52,132 nt of DNA from Microcaldota archaeon (GTDB lineage: Archaea; Micrarchaeota; Micrarchaeia; Micrarchaeales; Micrarchaeaceae): assembly GCA_027339055.1 (NCBI GenBank), contig DAHWRK010000003.1:1-52132 (forward strand), read 5' to 3'. A program made the position numbers and the translations under genes. The notes under the pieces were generated by a model that saw nothing but the letters and a program-made list of their open reading frames with translations, made no database searches and was not told the origin of the DNA. Positions 33,234-40,985 of this stretch are shown one piece after another. Position 1 is the stretch's first letter. Each line of letters starts with the position of its first letter.

Positions 33234-36227
33234 TCAGCAATCCGGGCTCTTCAGCCACGAGCATCCGGAATTAACCGAGCAGTAAGTCGCACCTGAATCA
33301 ATATTGGATGAATTTGATTCTGACGTCCCTGCGCAAAGAGCGCCGGATACGGATCCGTTGAACGAATCTCCGGAGAAAACGTTGGATGTAGAATTAGCCA
33401 TAGAAAGGCCTATGCCAGGAGATTTGGCAATGTCGCCCTTGAAGAGCGTATCCATCGTGTTGCTTACGTAGTACCCTATCTGACTCGAAGTCGAGTTGCT
33501 GCCTGAAACGGTTCCGGATGCGGAGTTTTCTATCAAAATGCCCGTGGTGCCGCTTATTACCGAGACATTCGAAATCGCAAATCCCTTCGATGAGTATACC
33601 CCTATGCCGAAATACTGAAAAGGTGTGCTCGCATTAGTGACGTTCATGTATATCCTGTCGTTTATGACCTTTACGCTCGAGTTCTTTATTATTATCGGCG
33701 TGGTGAATCCGCGCAGCATGCAGTTTTCTATGACTCCGCCTTTAACGTTGTCAAATTCCGCAAACGTGCCTCCGTGTGTAGCGGTTATGGTATTGTAGTT
33801 GCAGTTTATGGTGGTAGAATTTGAATACACCCCGTTGCACAGTGTGCCCAGGCCGTAATAGCCGTCAGCCCCAATGTCGTATGAAGACGGGCTGAAGAAG
33901 GAATTGCACGCTATCGGCCCGGAACTCTTGCTTATGCCCGAAAGCCACATGCAGTTGGATATTTTCTCGCCGTAGTTTATGCCGCCGTACTCGGAAGAAA
34001 TCCCTGAAGCTCCGCCAGCACATGAATAATCGTAATTTGAAGAGCCCGAGAACATGTTGTAAGAGATTGTATTGTTGGTCGAATTCGTGTTCGTGTATAT
34101 TCCTGTCCCGTCGCTGGTGCCGTTGTTGCCAGAGATTTCATTGAGGCTGGCGTTGTAAAGGTATATCCCATATGTGCCTGAATTAAATGACGAACCGGAT
34201 ATAATGTCATATCTGGATGAGTTCATGAAAAGGCCGGAGGCGCCGACGCTGCTTTCGCTGATGTTCTCGACCTTTGTCCCATTCGTGGCTTTCATGTAAA
34301 CCCCGAAAGTATTCCCTGTAGAGATGGCATTCGATATTGAAGAGTTTGTTATGTTGTCAAAGTAATACCCATATTTGAAACCAGTGGTCCCGCAGCCGCT
34401 TATCGTTACGTTTTTCACGTTGCTGGCCGATATGCCAGTTCCTAGCCCGCGAGACTGGCTGGATAGTTTATACGTGCCGCAGGACAGCCTTACATTGCTC
34501 GACTTTATCGTTATGCAGTTCGTAGAAGATGAGAGTATGTTCTGGCTCAGCGAATAATTGCCCTCAAAGCTTATCGTGCCGCAGGAATTTATCGGATAAA
34601 ATTTAAGCTGTGGTTTTGCCACGTTGGTACACGTTGTCCATTCGGCATCGGTAAGGCCGCACCGGGTATCGGACATTAGCGAGTAGCCCGATTTTATTGA
34701 ATTGTTTGTTGCATAAAGATCCATCCTCGAATTGTTTGCAGCCACACCGTTGTTGTAGACGTTGCCTATTGAGCCGTTCACGTATATTCCGTAGCTGTTT
34801 CCGGCAAACCTGAAGGAGTCGAAAGTATCCAGCGTTGAAAAGCCAACGTACAGCCCAATCCTGCCGTTGTCTGCACTTACGTTGTAGAACCTGCTCGAGT
34901 TGGAATCGGCAAGCATTATGCCAGTGCTCGTGTTTGTTATGCTTATGTTTAACAGTTCAGCATTGCTGTCGTTCTTGAGCATTATGCCGCCCTTTGACGA
35001 GCTTATTCCGCAATAGTCAATCTTCAAGCCCGGCTCTGAGCTCGCGTATATTGCATATCCAGAAGTGACATTGGTTATATTGTTGCTTTCGCAGTCGAGA
35101 TGCACTTCAGGCGCATTTATAGTTATGCACGGGACCTCTGCAGACGCGTTGATAAAGCCCACCGCTTTGGAGTATGCGTTGGCGTTTATGCCTTCGGCAA
35201 TGTGATAGTTGCCCGGGGAGTTTATCGTGCCGCAGGAATTTATAATGCTGCCCAAAGATATCTGTGAAACATTTATTGGATAGTTGGTTTCGGTGCACGA
35301 CAAAAAGTCGCACCCCAGGTTGACTGCGCAAGCGTTGCCGTGTGCCGAGCTGGCGTTTATAAGGCCGGAAAGCCCATGGCATGCCAATGAATCCGGCGTT
35401 GAATTTATTGTATTGTTATAGAAATTTTCGCCGCTTGAGTATACGTTTATGCCCAAGTTGCCGTTTGATAATATGGTGTTGTTTGACACCTTGTCCCTCG
35501 CAGATCCATAGCCCAAATATACGGCGCCCTGCGGGCTTGAGGTTCCAGAAACTTTATTTCCGGATACGGAAGAGGACGAAGTGTTCGAAAAGTAAACGCC
35601 CGACATGGTATTGTTGTATATCTTATTTCCTGCAACCCTGAAGCCTGTAGAATTCACAGCCGCTATGCCGTATGAGAAATCGGAAAGCGTGCATCCGCTT
35701 ACAGTAACGTTGTCCTTGCCAGAAGCGTATATCGCATACGTGTACGGGGTCTTGTTGCTGAAGGGCCCTGCGCCAGTTATGGATTTGCCGTTGCAGATTA
35801 TTGCAACGTTGCTAGAATTTACGTAAAGGCATGAACCCGAAGTTATGCTGCTGTTTATGTCCGAACCCAAATAATATGATCCGGGCTTGCCCAATGCTCC
35901 GCATGCAGACATCGTATACACGTCAGGGCTTATTGAAGTGGTAAGCACTGTAGTGGTTGGCGATGACTTGTGGAGAGTTATAACTGCAATTAATGCTATG
36001 AATATTATGACTATTGCAATAAGCAGGTATTTCAATGGAAATTTCTGCGCCTGGGGCTTTTTTGCCAATGGAACGGGAGATATGGGCTTCTGTTGCTCGA
36101 ATGGATTGCTTGGAGTAACATCGACTTTGTATCCTTTGGGCGCCCCCCCTGAAACCTCGCTCCAGCCGCCAGATGTGCCTGGGTTCACCGGTCCTTCTGA
36201 TCCTTGATCGTTCTGAAGTATTGACAC
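33234..36227 (-). CDS. Membrane-anchored right-handed beta-helix surface protein
   Basis: 997 residues. A Gly/Pro-rich cytoplasmic N-terminus (1-62), one TM helix (about 65-86, 'PLKYLLIAIVIIFIALIAVITL'), and a long exterior of parallel beta-helix repeats of the NosD/periplasmic copper-binding type: 'NVTVSGCTLSDFSYGIAAVNSTGFRVAGNKIYNNTMSGVYFSNTS', recurring about 20-30 times in three blocks, each opened by a 'CGTINSPGNYHIA' or 'CGTISFEGNYSLS' segment. Many cysteines and sequons. The GTG start follows GGTAGAG, with a TATA box about 43 bases upstream. Such folds often bind or cut polysaccharide, but no catalytic site can be assigned. Confidence 0.82.
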   Translation of the reverse strand: MSILQNDQGSEGPVNPGTSGGWSEVSGGAPKGYKVDVTPSNPFEQQKPISPVPLAKKPQAQKFPLKYLLIAIVIIFIALIAVITLHKSSPTTTVLTTSISPDVYTMSACGALGKPGSYYLGSDINSSITSGSCLYVNSSNVAIICNGKSITGAGPFSNKTPYTYAIYASGKDNVTVSGCTLSDFSYGIAAVNSTGFRVAGNKIYNNTMSGVYFSNTSSSSVSGNKVSGTSSPQGAVYLGYGSARDKVSNNTILSNGNLGINVYSSGENFYNNTINSTPDSLACHGLSGLINASSAHGNACAVNLGCDFLSCTETNYPINVSQISLGSIINSCGTINSPGNYHIAEGINANAYSKAVGFINASAEVPCITINAPEVHLDCESNNITNVTSGYAIYASSEPGLKIDYCGISSSKGGIMLKNDSNAELLNISITNTSTGIMLADSNSSRFYNVSADNGRIGLYVGFSTLDTFDSFRFAGNSYGIYVNGSIGNVYNNGVAANNSRMDLYATNNSIKSGYSLMSDTRCGLTDAEWTTCTNVAKPQLKFYPINSCGTISFEGNYSLSQNILSSSTNCITIKSSNVRLSCGTYKLSSQSRGLGTGISASNVKNVTISGCGTTGFKYGYYFDNITNSSISNAISTGNTFGVYMKATNGTKVENISESSVGASGLFMNSSRYDIISGSSFNSGTYGIYLYNASLNEISGNNGTSDGTGIYTNTNSTNNTISYNMFSGSSNYDYSCAGGASGISSEYGGINYGEKISNCMWLSGISKSSGPIACNSFFSPSSYDIGADGYYGLGTLCNGVYSNSTTINCNYNTITATHGGTFAEFDNVKGGVIENCMLRGFTTPIIIKNSSVKVINDRIYMNVTNASTPFQYFGIGVYSSKGFAISNVSVISGTTGILIENSASGTVSGSNSTSSQIGYYVSNTMDTLFKGDIAKSPGIGLSMANSTSNVFSGDSFNGSVSGALCAGTSESNSSNIDSGATYCSVNSGCSWLKSPDC

Positions 36228-36265
36228 TTACTCTACCGTTAGCGCATTCGCCACTTTCAGATTTG

Positions 36266-36275
36266 TTTATAAATG
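36266..36275 (-). promoter_or_regulatory. TATA box of the beta-helix protein gene
   Basis: Minus strand TTTATAAACA, about 43 bases from GTG 36227, leaving a leader of about 17 bases that contains GGTAGAG. Confidence 0.5.
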
Positions 36276-36314
36276 AATTTATAGTTTGTTGTTTGAATTA
36301 TAAAAGCGTTTAGA

Positions 36315-36411
36315 GCCTCGGTAGCTCAGCATGGTAGAGCACCTGTCTCGTATGCCCGGTATCTTGGGCTGTGAAAACAGGGGGTCGAGGGTTCAAATCC
36401 CTCTCGAGGCT
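36315..36411 (+). tRNA. tRNA-Thr (CGT) with a canonical-position intron
   Basis: Acceptor GCCTCGG/TCGAGGC with U73, D-stem GCTC/GAGC, anticodon stem CCTGT/ACAGG, anticodon CGT at 36349-36351, T-arm GAGGG-TTCAAAT-CCCTC. A 23-base intron (36353-36375) lies between positions 37 and 38: bulge TAT, hairpin GCCC/GGGC, bulge AAA. The central helix CTCG/TGTG contains one U-U mismatch. The 5' 26 bases and 3' 25 bases are identical to tRNA-Thr(GGT). Confidence 0.95.
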
Positions 36412-36432
36412 TGTTTGGATGTCTTATTACCA

Positions 36433-37431
36433 TCAGCTTATCTGAAGCATTACCCTTCCGTCCCTGTCGCTAGATGACAGCGCCTTTATTGCCGATTGCC
36501 CTTCTTCAAGCCCGAACTTTTTCCATACCTTGAGCTTGTAGCCTGGCGATTTCGAAACCAGCTCCTTGAACTCGCGCATGGAACCTCCAGTGGAACCGAT
36601 TATCGTGGCATGTTTTGAGTACACGCCAGAAAGATCCAAGCTTACCTGCGGGCCCGTCAGCGTTCCGAATGTGGCGAGCCTGGAGTTGCTCCCCATCATC
36701 GAAAAGCTTTCGTTCCAGAATTTCTCCCCGAGAGAGTTTAGTACGAAATCCGCCATTTTGCCCTTCGTTATTTCCTTTATTTTTTCAATGGCGTTTTCCG
36801 AAGATACAGTATCATCAGCGCCGAAATCTGCCATCGACTGCTTCCTTGATACTGCTATAACTTTTGCGCCTTTTTCTTTTGCAAACTGCAGGGCAAACCT
36901 TCCCGTATTGCCAGAAGCGCCAAGTACGACTGCGGTTTCCCTCTCATTGAGGCCTGCGCGATTAACTGCGTGGTATGGGGTTAGCGCAGCTACTGGAAGC
37001 GAAGCCGCCATCTCCCAGCTTGTTTCGTCAGGGAGCTTTACTGCATTCCTCTCGTTGACTGCCATATATTCTGCAAAACCTCCGTTGCTCATTACTCCGG
37101 TTATATAGCCATTCCTGCATAGCATTTCCATGCCTTTGCTGCACATGTCGCATGTGCCGTCAAAATACCTGTTGAATACCGTGACCCTGTCGCCCTGCTT
37201 TGCGGATTTGACTGAAGGACCCACAGCTTCTACGGTACCGGCGAACTCCGCGCCGGCTATATGTGGCATTGGCTTTATCCCAGGTATTGCGTTTATAATC
37301 ATGTTGTCTATTGGATTTACGCCTGCCATTGCAACTTTTATCAGGATTTCTCCTTCCTTTGGCTCAGGCTTTTCAACATCCGCGACCTTAAGGTTTTCAG
37401 TTCCCTGCTTGTCAAAAATAAGCGCTTTCAT
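36433..37431 (-). CDS. Medium-chain dehydrogenase/reductase (quinone oxidoreductase-like)
   Basis: 332 residues from ATG 37431. The track start 37455 is a TTG that adds eight residues. Typical MDR fold: 'MKALIFDKQGTENLKV', catalytic-domain 'VAMAGVNPIDNMI' and 'PHIAGAEFAGTVEAVG', Rossmann motif 'AVVLGASGNTGRFALQFAKEKGAKVIAVS'. The catalytic zinc ligands (Cys, His of GHE) are Ala and Ala, so the zinc-alcohol-dehydrogenase chemistry is unlikely. The structural-zinc lobe is kept in part: 'DGTCDMCSKGMEMLC' has three Cys and an Asp. Most likely an NADPH-dependent quinone or enone reductase. Substrate unknown. It is transcribed toward tRNA-Thr(CGT). Confidence 0.85.
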   Translation of the reverse strand: MKALIFDKQGTENLKVADVEKPEPKEGEILIKVAMAGVNPIDNMIINAIPGIKPMPHIAGAEFAGTVEAVGPSVKSAKQGDRVTVFNRYFDGTCDMCSKGMEMLCRNGYITGVMSNGGFAEYMAVNERNAVKLPDETSWEMAASLPVAALTPYHAVNRAGLNERETAVVLGASGNTGRFALQFAKEKGAKVIAVSRKQSMADFGADDTVSSENAIEKIKEITKGKMADFVLNSLGEKFWNESFSMMGSNSRLATFGTLTGPQVSLDLSGVYSKHATIIGSTGGSMREFKELVSKSPGYKLKVWKKFGLEEGQSAIKALSSSDRDGRVMLQIS

Positions 37432-37556
37432 ACCAAACACAATTTGATTGCCCAAACAATCAATAAAATTATTGTATGCCAGCTCATTTACTTTCCTACA
37501 AGAAAATCGAATTTTAAGCCTGCAAAAGAGGTAATCGTGTATAAATGAAATATTGA

Positions 37557-37597
37557 CTTATATAAAAACAGCCAATGAGCAGTTAAATACGGTGAAA
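37557..37597 (+). promoter_or_regulatory. Promoter and ribosome site of the four-helix membrane protein
   Basis: CTTATATAAAAA (TATA) at 37557-37568 and GGTGAAA at 37591-37597, three bases before ATG 37600. One of the clearest promoter plus ribosome-site pairs in the window. Confidence 0.7.
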
Positions 37598-37599
37598 AT

Positions 37600-37977
37600 A
37601 TGTCTAAAGTACCATCTGGCAAGACAAACTCAGGGGCATTCGCCCTTGAATTCGTAGGCAGCTTGATATACCTCGCTTTGGTATATGTTACCTCTTCGGG
37701 CACTGCGGCAGCAGGAAGTTTCGCAACGGCAATAACGGCAGTGTGGCTTCCGCTCCTATACGCGGTCGGAGTTCTAAGCACAGTATCGCTATTCATACTC
37801 AGCTTTACCAACCTGATCAAGAACAATCCGATAACCAGGGCAGCCATGGCTCCAGCATGCGCTGGAGGATTCTCCTTCGTTGCAATGACGGCCGGAAATC
37901 CGCTAATGGTAGTTGTTGCGATAATCGGTTTCGTGATAGCGTCCGCAGGAGCAGTATACGCAAAGGCAATGTGCTGA
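37600..37977 (+). CDS. Four-helix membrane protein, unknown function
   Basis: 125 residues with four predicted helices (about 15-32, 40-66, 83-100 and 102-122) and a short polar N-terminus 'MSKVPSGKTNSG'. Small residues (Ala, Gly, Ser, Thr) dominate and charges are few. Family not recognised. It stands alone with a strong TATA box, a consensus ribosome site and a hairpin plus T-run behind it, a set-up typical of a highly expressed single gene. An abundant structural membrane protein is one reading. Confidence 0.82.
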   Translation: MSKVPSGKTNSGAFALEFVGSLIYLALVYVTSSGTAAAGSFATAITAVWLPLLYAVGVLSTVSLFILSFTNLIKNNPITRAAMAPACAGGFSFVAMTAGNPLMVVVAIIGFVIASAGAVYAKAMC

Positions 37978-37985
37978 ATTGATTT

Positions 37986-38017
37986 TGCCGCTTTTCGCGG
38001 CACTTTTTATTTTTATT
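37986..38017 (+). terminator. Hairpin plus oligo-T terminator
   Basis: TGCCGC-TTTTC-GCGGCA (37986-38002) is a perfect 6-bp stem followed by CTTTTTATTTTTATTG. It directly follows the four-helix membrane protein gene. Confidence 0.75.
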
Positions 38018-38159
38018 GTTATTTTTATTATATCCTTGGCAGGGCTAATGGTATTTAAAAAATAGAAATCTGGATGGGCTCCGCTAAGAGCCCAAAAATA
38101 AAACAGAAATAGTAAAAAATAAAACTAATCCTTTATCTCTTTGTGAAAGCTAATCGCAA

Positions 38160-38465
38160 TCAGAGTCTTTCCGCCAATGCAAATCTTGCCTTGACGTCAG
38201 TTATCCTGACCTTCATGCTTTCTCCCTGCTTCGCGCCCTTCACGAAGACAACAAAGCCGTTGACCTTAGCTATGCCGTCGCCCTTTGAGGCAACCGCTTC
38301 TATGGTTACGTCGACCTCATCGCCAGCCTTTACTGGCTTCTGCAAGAAGTACGAGGGTTTTATTGATACGCCCCTGTCCCTTCCTTCGCGTCTTGGCCTT
38401 CTCTGCTCTTCTCCTTCCATTCCTTCTTCATTTCTTTCCTGTCCGAAACTTTCGTCTTCTTCCAT
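38160..38465 (-). CDS. TRAM domain protein
   Basis: 101 residues. A charged, Arg/Glu-rich N-terminal tail of about 35 residues ('QRRPRREGRDRG') precedes a TRAM domain: 'VKAGDEVDVTIEAVASKGDGIAKVNGFVVFVKGAKQGESMKVRITDVKARFALAE'. TRAM is a small beta-barrel that binds RNA. Stand-alone archaeal members are known as RNA-chaperone-like proteins. No enzyme domain is attached. The basic-acidic tail is longer than the minimal family form. Monocistronic, with AT-rich TATA-like sequence 45-70 bases upstream. Confidence 0.92.
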   Translation of the reverse strand: MEEDESFGQERNEEGMEGEEQRRPRREGRDRGVSIKPSYFLQKPVKAGDEVDVTIEAVASKGDGIAKVNGFVVFVKGAKQGESMKVRITDVKARFALAERL

Positions 38466-38718
38466 CTGTATCTTTGCTCATATGTAGGCTTGGTTCATTT
38501 CTTTGCCTTACTACATATATAGTGATATTGCGACTGCGCTTATATTTAAAGCTTTGTATTTATCTGCATGTAGGCACATATGCCGATATATTCAAGCGCA
38601 CGGCAGGTTTTGCGCGTGCTTGCGATGCGGTTTCTGCATTGATTGCGAGCATTCAAGCCCCATGCGGGCTAAGTTATTTAAGCACTCTATAATATAATCA
38701 TAGTGCTGTTGTGGTCAT

Positions 38719-39486
38719 ATGAAAATGGTAATTGCGGCTTTTGCATTCGCCGTGCTTATGCTTTTTGCAATCACAGGCTCCAGCTACGGCTCTTATACTG
38801 TGACCCACCTTAACACCACGGTTACGCTCAATAAGAACACGAGCGCACAGGTTACAGAAGTGCTTACGGTCTTCATCAGCAACAGCTCGGTTAGCCAGTA
38901 CGAGACGAACAGGATAGCACTTAACCTGACTCTAAGCACGTGGCAGGGCTTTATAGGGCCGCTGCTGGTCCAGCACATAATAAACCCAAAGAGCGGAGTC
39001 TACAACTTCAAATACCTGCCAGGGCCCCTTGTGCCGCAGTATGATGGAGGAGTAGCAAAGCTTATAATGAGCTACGACGTAAACAACGCCACAAACGTCA
39101 AGCAGACTGCGCCGAGGGAGTTCGTATACTCGTTCAACAGGAACGTCTTTAATTTCGAGCATGCAACTAGCGGAGAGGTTCTTCCGTCAAACACTACGCT
39201 CAGCATAATTCTGCCTTCCGGATCCCAGATATCTGCAATTTATCCGATACCTGATGCCCCTGCTGCCAATTTCACCAATGGCTATTCCAATACGACGCAG
39301 TTTTCCTGGTTCGACGGTGAGCCGCTGTCAAAGTTTACTTTGGTTTTCATAATGCGCGAGAGCCTCACGGCCGAGGTCACCGGTTTTTTCACTGGCGTTT
39401 ATAACGCCCTTGGGATTTTCTCTTATATTATAATAGCCGCGATAATAGCTGGGCTCATAGCATACGCCTATGCGAAATCCAGGTAA
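38719..39486 (+). CDS. Surface protein with signal peptide and C-terminal membrane anchor
   Basis: 255 residues: signal peptide (about 1-22, 'MVIAAFAFAVLMLFAITGSSYG'), an extracellular beta-rich domain with numerous N-x-S/T sequons ('HLNTTVTLNKNTSAQVTEVLTVFI', 'RIALNLTLSTW'), and one C-terminal TM helix ('ALGIFSYIIIAAIIAGLIAYAYA') with a short basic end. A TATA-like TTATTTAAG lies about 50 bases upstream. Family not recognised. Its 3' end overlaps the ATG usable for pheS, so the two may be cotranscribed although their functions look unrelated. Confidence 0.78.
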   Translation: MKMVIAAFAFAVLMLFAITGSSYGSYTVTHLNTTVTLNKNTSAQVTEVLTVFISNSSVSQYETNRIALNLTLSTWQGFIGPLLVQHIINPKSGVYNFKYLPGPLVPQYDGGVAKLIMSYDVNNATNVKQTAPREFVYSFNRNVFNFEHATSGEVLPSNTTLSIILPSGSQISAIYPIPDAPAANFTNGYSNTTQFSWFDGEPLSKFTLVFIMRESLTAEVTGFFTGVYNALGIFSYIIIAAIIAGLIAYAYAKSR

Positions 39487-40981
39487 TGTGGTGCTTGCAT
39501 TGCATGAGTACGAATTTAAGCTGCTATCGTTCCTCAAAGACAAAAAGAGCGCAGATGTGGAAAGCATATGCAGCGGCGCCGGCCTTGGGCGCGACGCAGT
39601 CCTTTGGGCTTCCGAAAGCTTAAAATCGAAGGGTGCAGTAGAGATCAGGATCAACAGCGGAGCCGATGTGGAACTCGGGCCCGAGGCGCTTGGCTACGCC
39701 AGAGGATTTCCCGAGCAGGCTCTGCTCGCGGAACTTGGAAAAGGCCCAAAGAAGCTGGACGGAAGCATAAATGGCATAGCGCTTGCATGGGCTAAAAGGA
39801 ACGGCTGGGCTGACATCATTGACGGAAAGCTTCACATTACCGAGAAAGGCAGGAAGGCCCTGGAAAGCCAATACGAACAGGAGAGCGTGCTAAAGCTGCT
39901 TCTTTCAAAAACAGGAAGCAATGGAAACAACGTTGCCTATGTCAGCGATGAAGAAATGGCAGGAATAGAAAAGACACTCAAGGAACTTGAGCATAGGAAG
40001 CTGCTGCAGATTAAGCCAAAATCAAGGATAGCTTCGATATCGATAACCGACATTGGCATGGAGATGCTTTCCGGAGAAAAGACGGCAAACGGAATAGGGC
40101 AGCTCACCAGGGACATGATAAAATCAAGAGCATGGGCCGAGTCGGGATTCAGGCCATATGACATCGAGGCACCGGTAGCCGAAGCTTATCCTGCGAGGAG
40201 GCATCCGATGAAAGAATTCATGGAGCTCGTAAGGCGCATGTGGGTAAGCCAGGGCTTCATTGAGACTGCAGGGCCTATGATAGAATCGTCTTTCTGGAAT
40301 TTCGATGCGCTTTTTTCGCCGCAGGACCATCCTACGCGCGAGATGCAGGACACGTTCTTCCTGTCGAATCCTGAAATATTCGGAATCGCGGAAAGGGAGC
40401 TCCTGAAAAGAGTAGCAAGGATGCACAAGAAGGGATGGAATAGCTGGAACGACGATATCTCGTTTCAGCCAGTGCTCAGGACGCACACCACAAGCGTTTC
40501 AGCCCACAATATAAGAGAATATGGCAATTCAGACGAGCTTGAATATCCTATAAAGCTTTTCTCCATAGGGAAAGTCTTCAGGAACGAGAGCATAGACTAC
40601 AAGCACCTGGCCGAACTTCACCAGCTGGACGGCATAGTCATAGGCAAGGGCCTGGGTGTGGCTGACCTGAAAGGTACGCTTGAGCAGTTTTACAAAGGGC
40701 TGGGCTTCAAGGTCAAGTTCAAGCCCTCGTACTTCCCGTTCGTCGAGCCTGGGCTCGAAGCCAGCTATTACGACGAGGAGCACGGAGACTGGATAGAGCT
40801 CTGCGGAGGCGGCATTATAAGGAAGGAGATAACCAAGGCCTTAGGGACCGACATGCGCGTTATAGCGTGGGGCGCTGGCCTGGACAGGCTGATGTTCAAA
40901 TATTTAGGCATAAACTCGCTGAGCGAGCTCTACAAGAACGATATAGGATGGCTTAGAAAACGCAAGCCGATCAAGCTGTGA
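39470..40981 (+). CDS. pheS: Phenylalanine--tRNA ligase alpha subunit
   Basis: Up to 503 residues. N-terminal winged-helix-like region (1-200) that contacts tRNA, then the class II catalytic core: 'HPMKEFMELVRRMWVSQGF', motif 2 'GKVFRNESIDYKHLAELHQLDG', and motif 3 'RVIAWGAGLDRLMFKYLGI'. With PheT it forms the (alpha-beta)2 enzyme that charges tRNA-Phe. ATG 39470 overlaps the upstream gene by 17 bases. GTG codons at 39488 and 39491, 4-7 bases after AGGT, are possible alternative starts. pheT follows 4 bases later. Confidence 0.96.
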   Translation: MRNPGNVVLALHEYEFKLLSFLKDKKSADVESICSGAGLGRDAVLWASESLKSKGAVEIRINSGADVELGPEALGYARGFPEQALLAELGKGPKKLDGSINGIALAWAKRNGWADIIDGKLHITEKGRKALESQYEQESVLKLLLSKTGSNGNNVAYVSDEEMAGIEKTLKELEHRKLLQIKPKSRIASISITDIGMEMLSGEKTANGIGQLTRDMIKSRAWAESGFRPYDIEAPVAEAYPARRHPMKEFMELVRRMWVSQGFIETAGPMIESSFWNFDALFSPQDHPTREMQDTFFLSNPEIFGIAERELLKRVARMHKKGWNSWNDDISFQPVLRTHTTSVSAHNIREYGNSDELEYPIKLFSIGKVFRNESIDYKHLAELHQLDGIVIGKGLGVADLKGTLEQFYKGLGFKVKFKPSYFPFVEPGLEASYYDEEHGDWIELCGGGIIRKEITKALGTDMRVIAWGAGLDRLMFKYLGINSLSELYKNDIGWLRKRKPIKL

Positions 40982-40985
40982 TTCA

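Noticed and set aside
38503-38697. 64-residue Cys-rich ORF (CACLRCGFCIDCEH) between TRAM and surface genes
   Set aside because: Looks like a zinc ribbon at first, but it spans the TATA boxes of both neighbours and has no ribosome site or conserved-looking fold.
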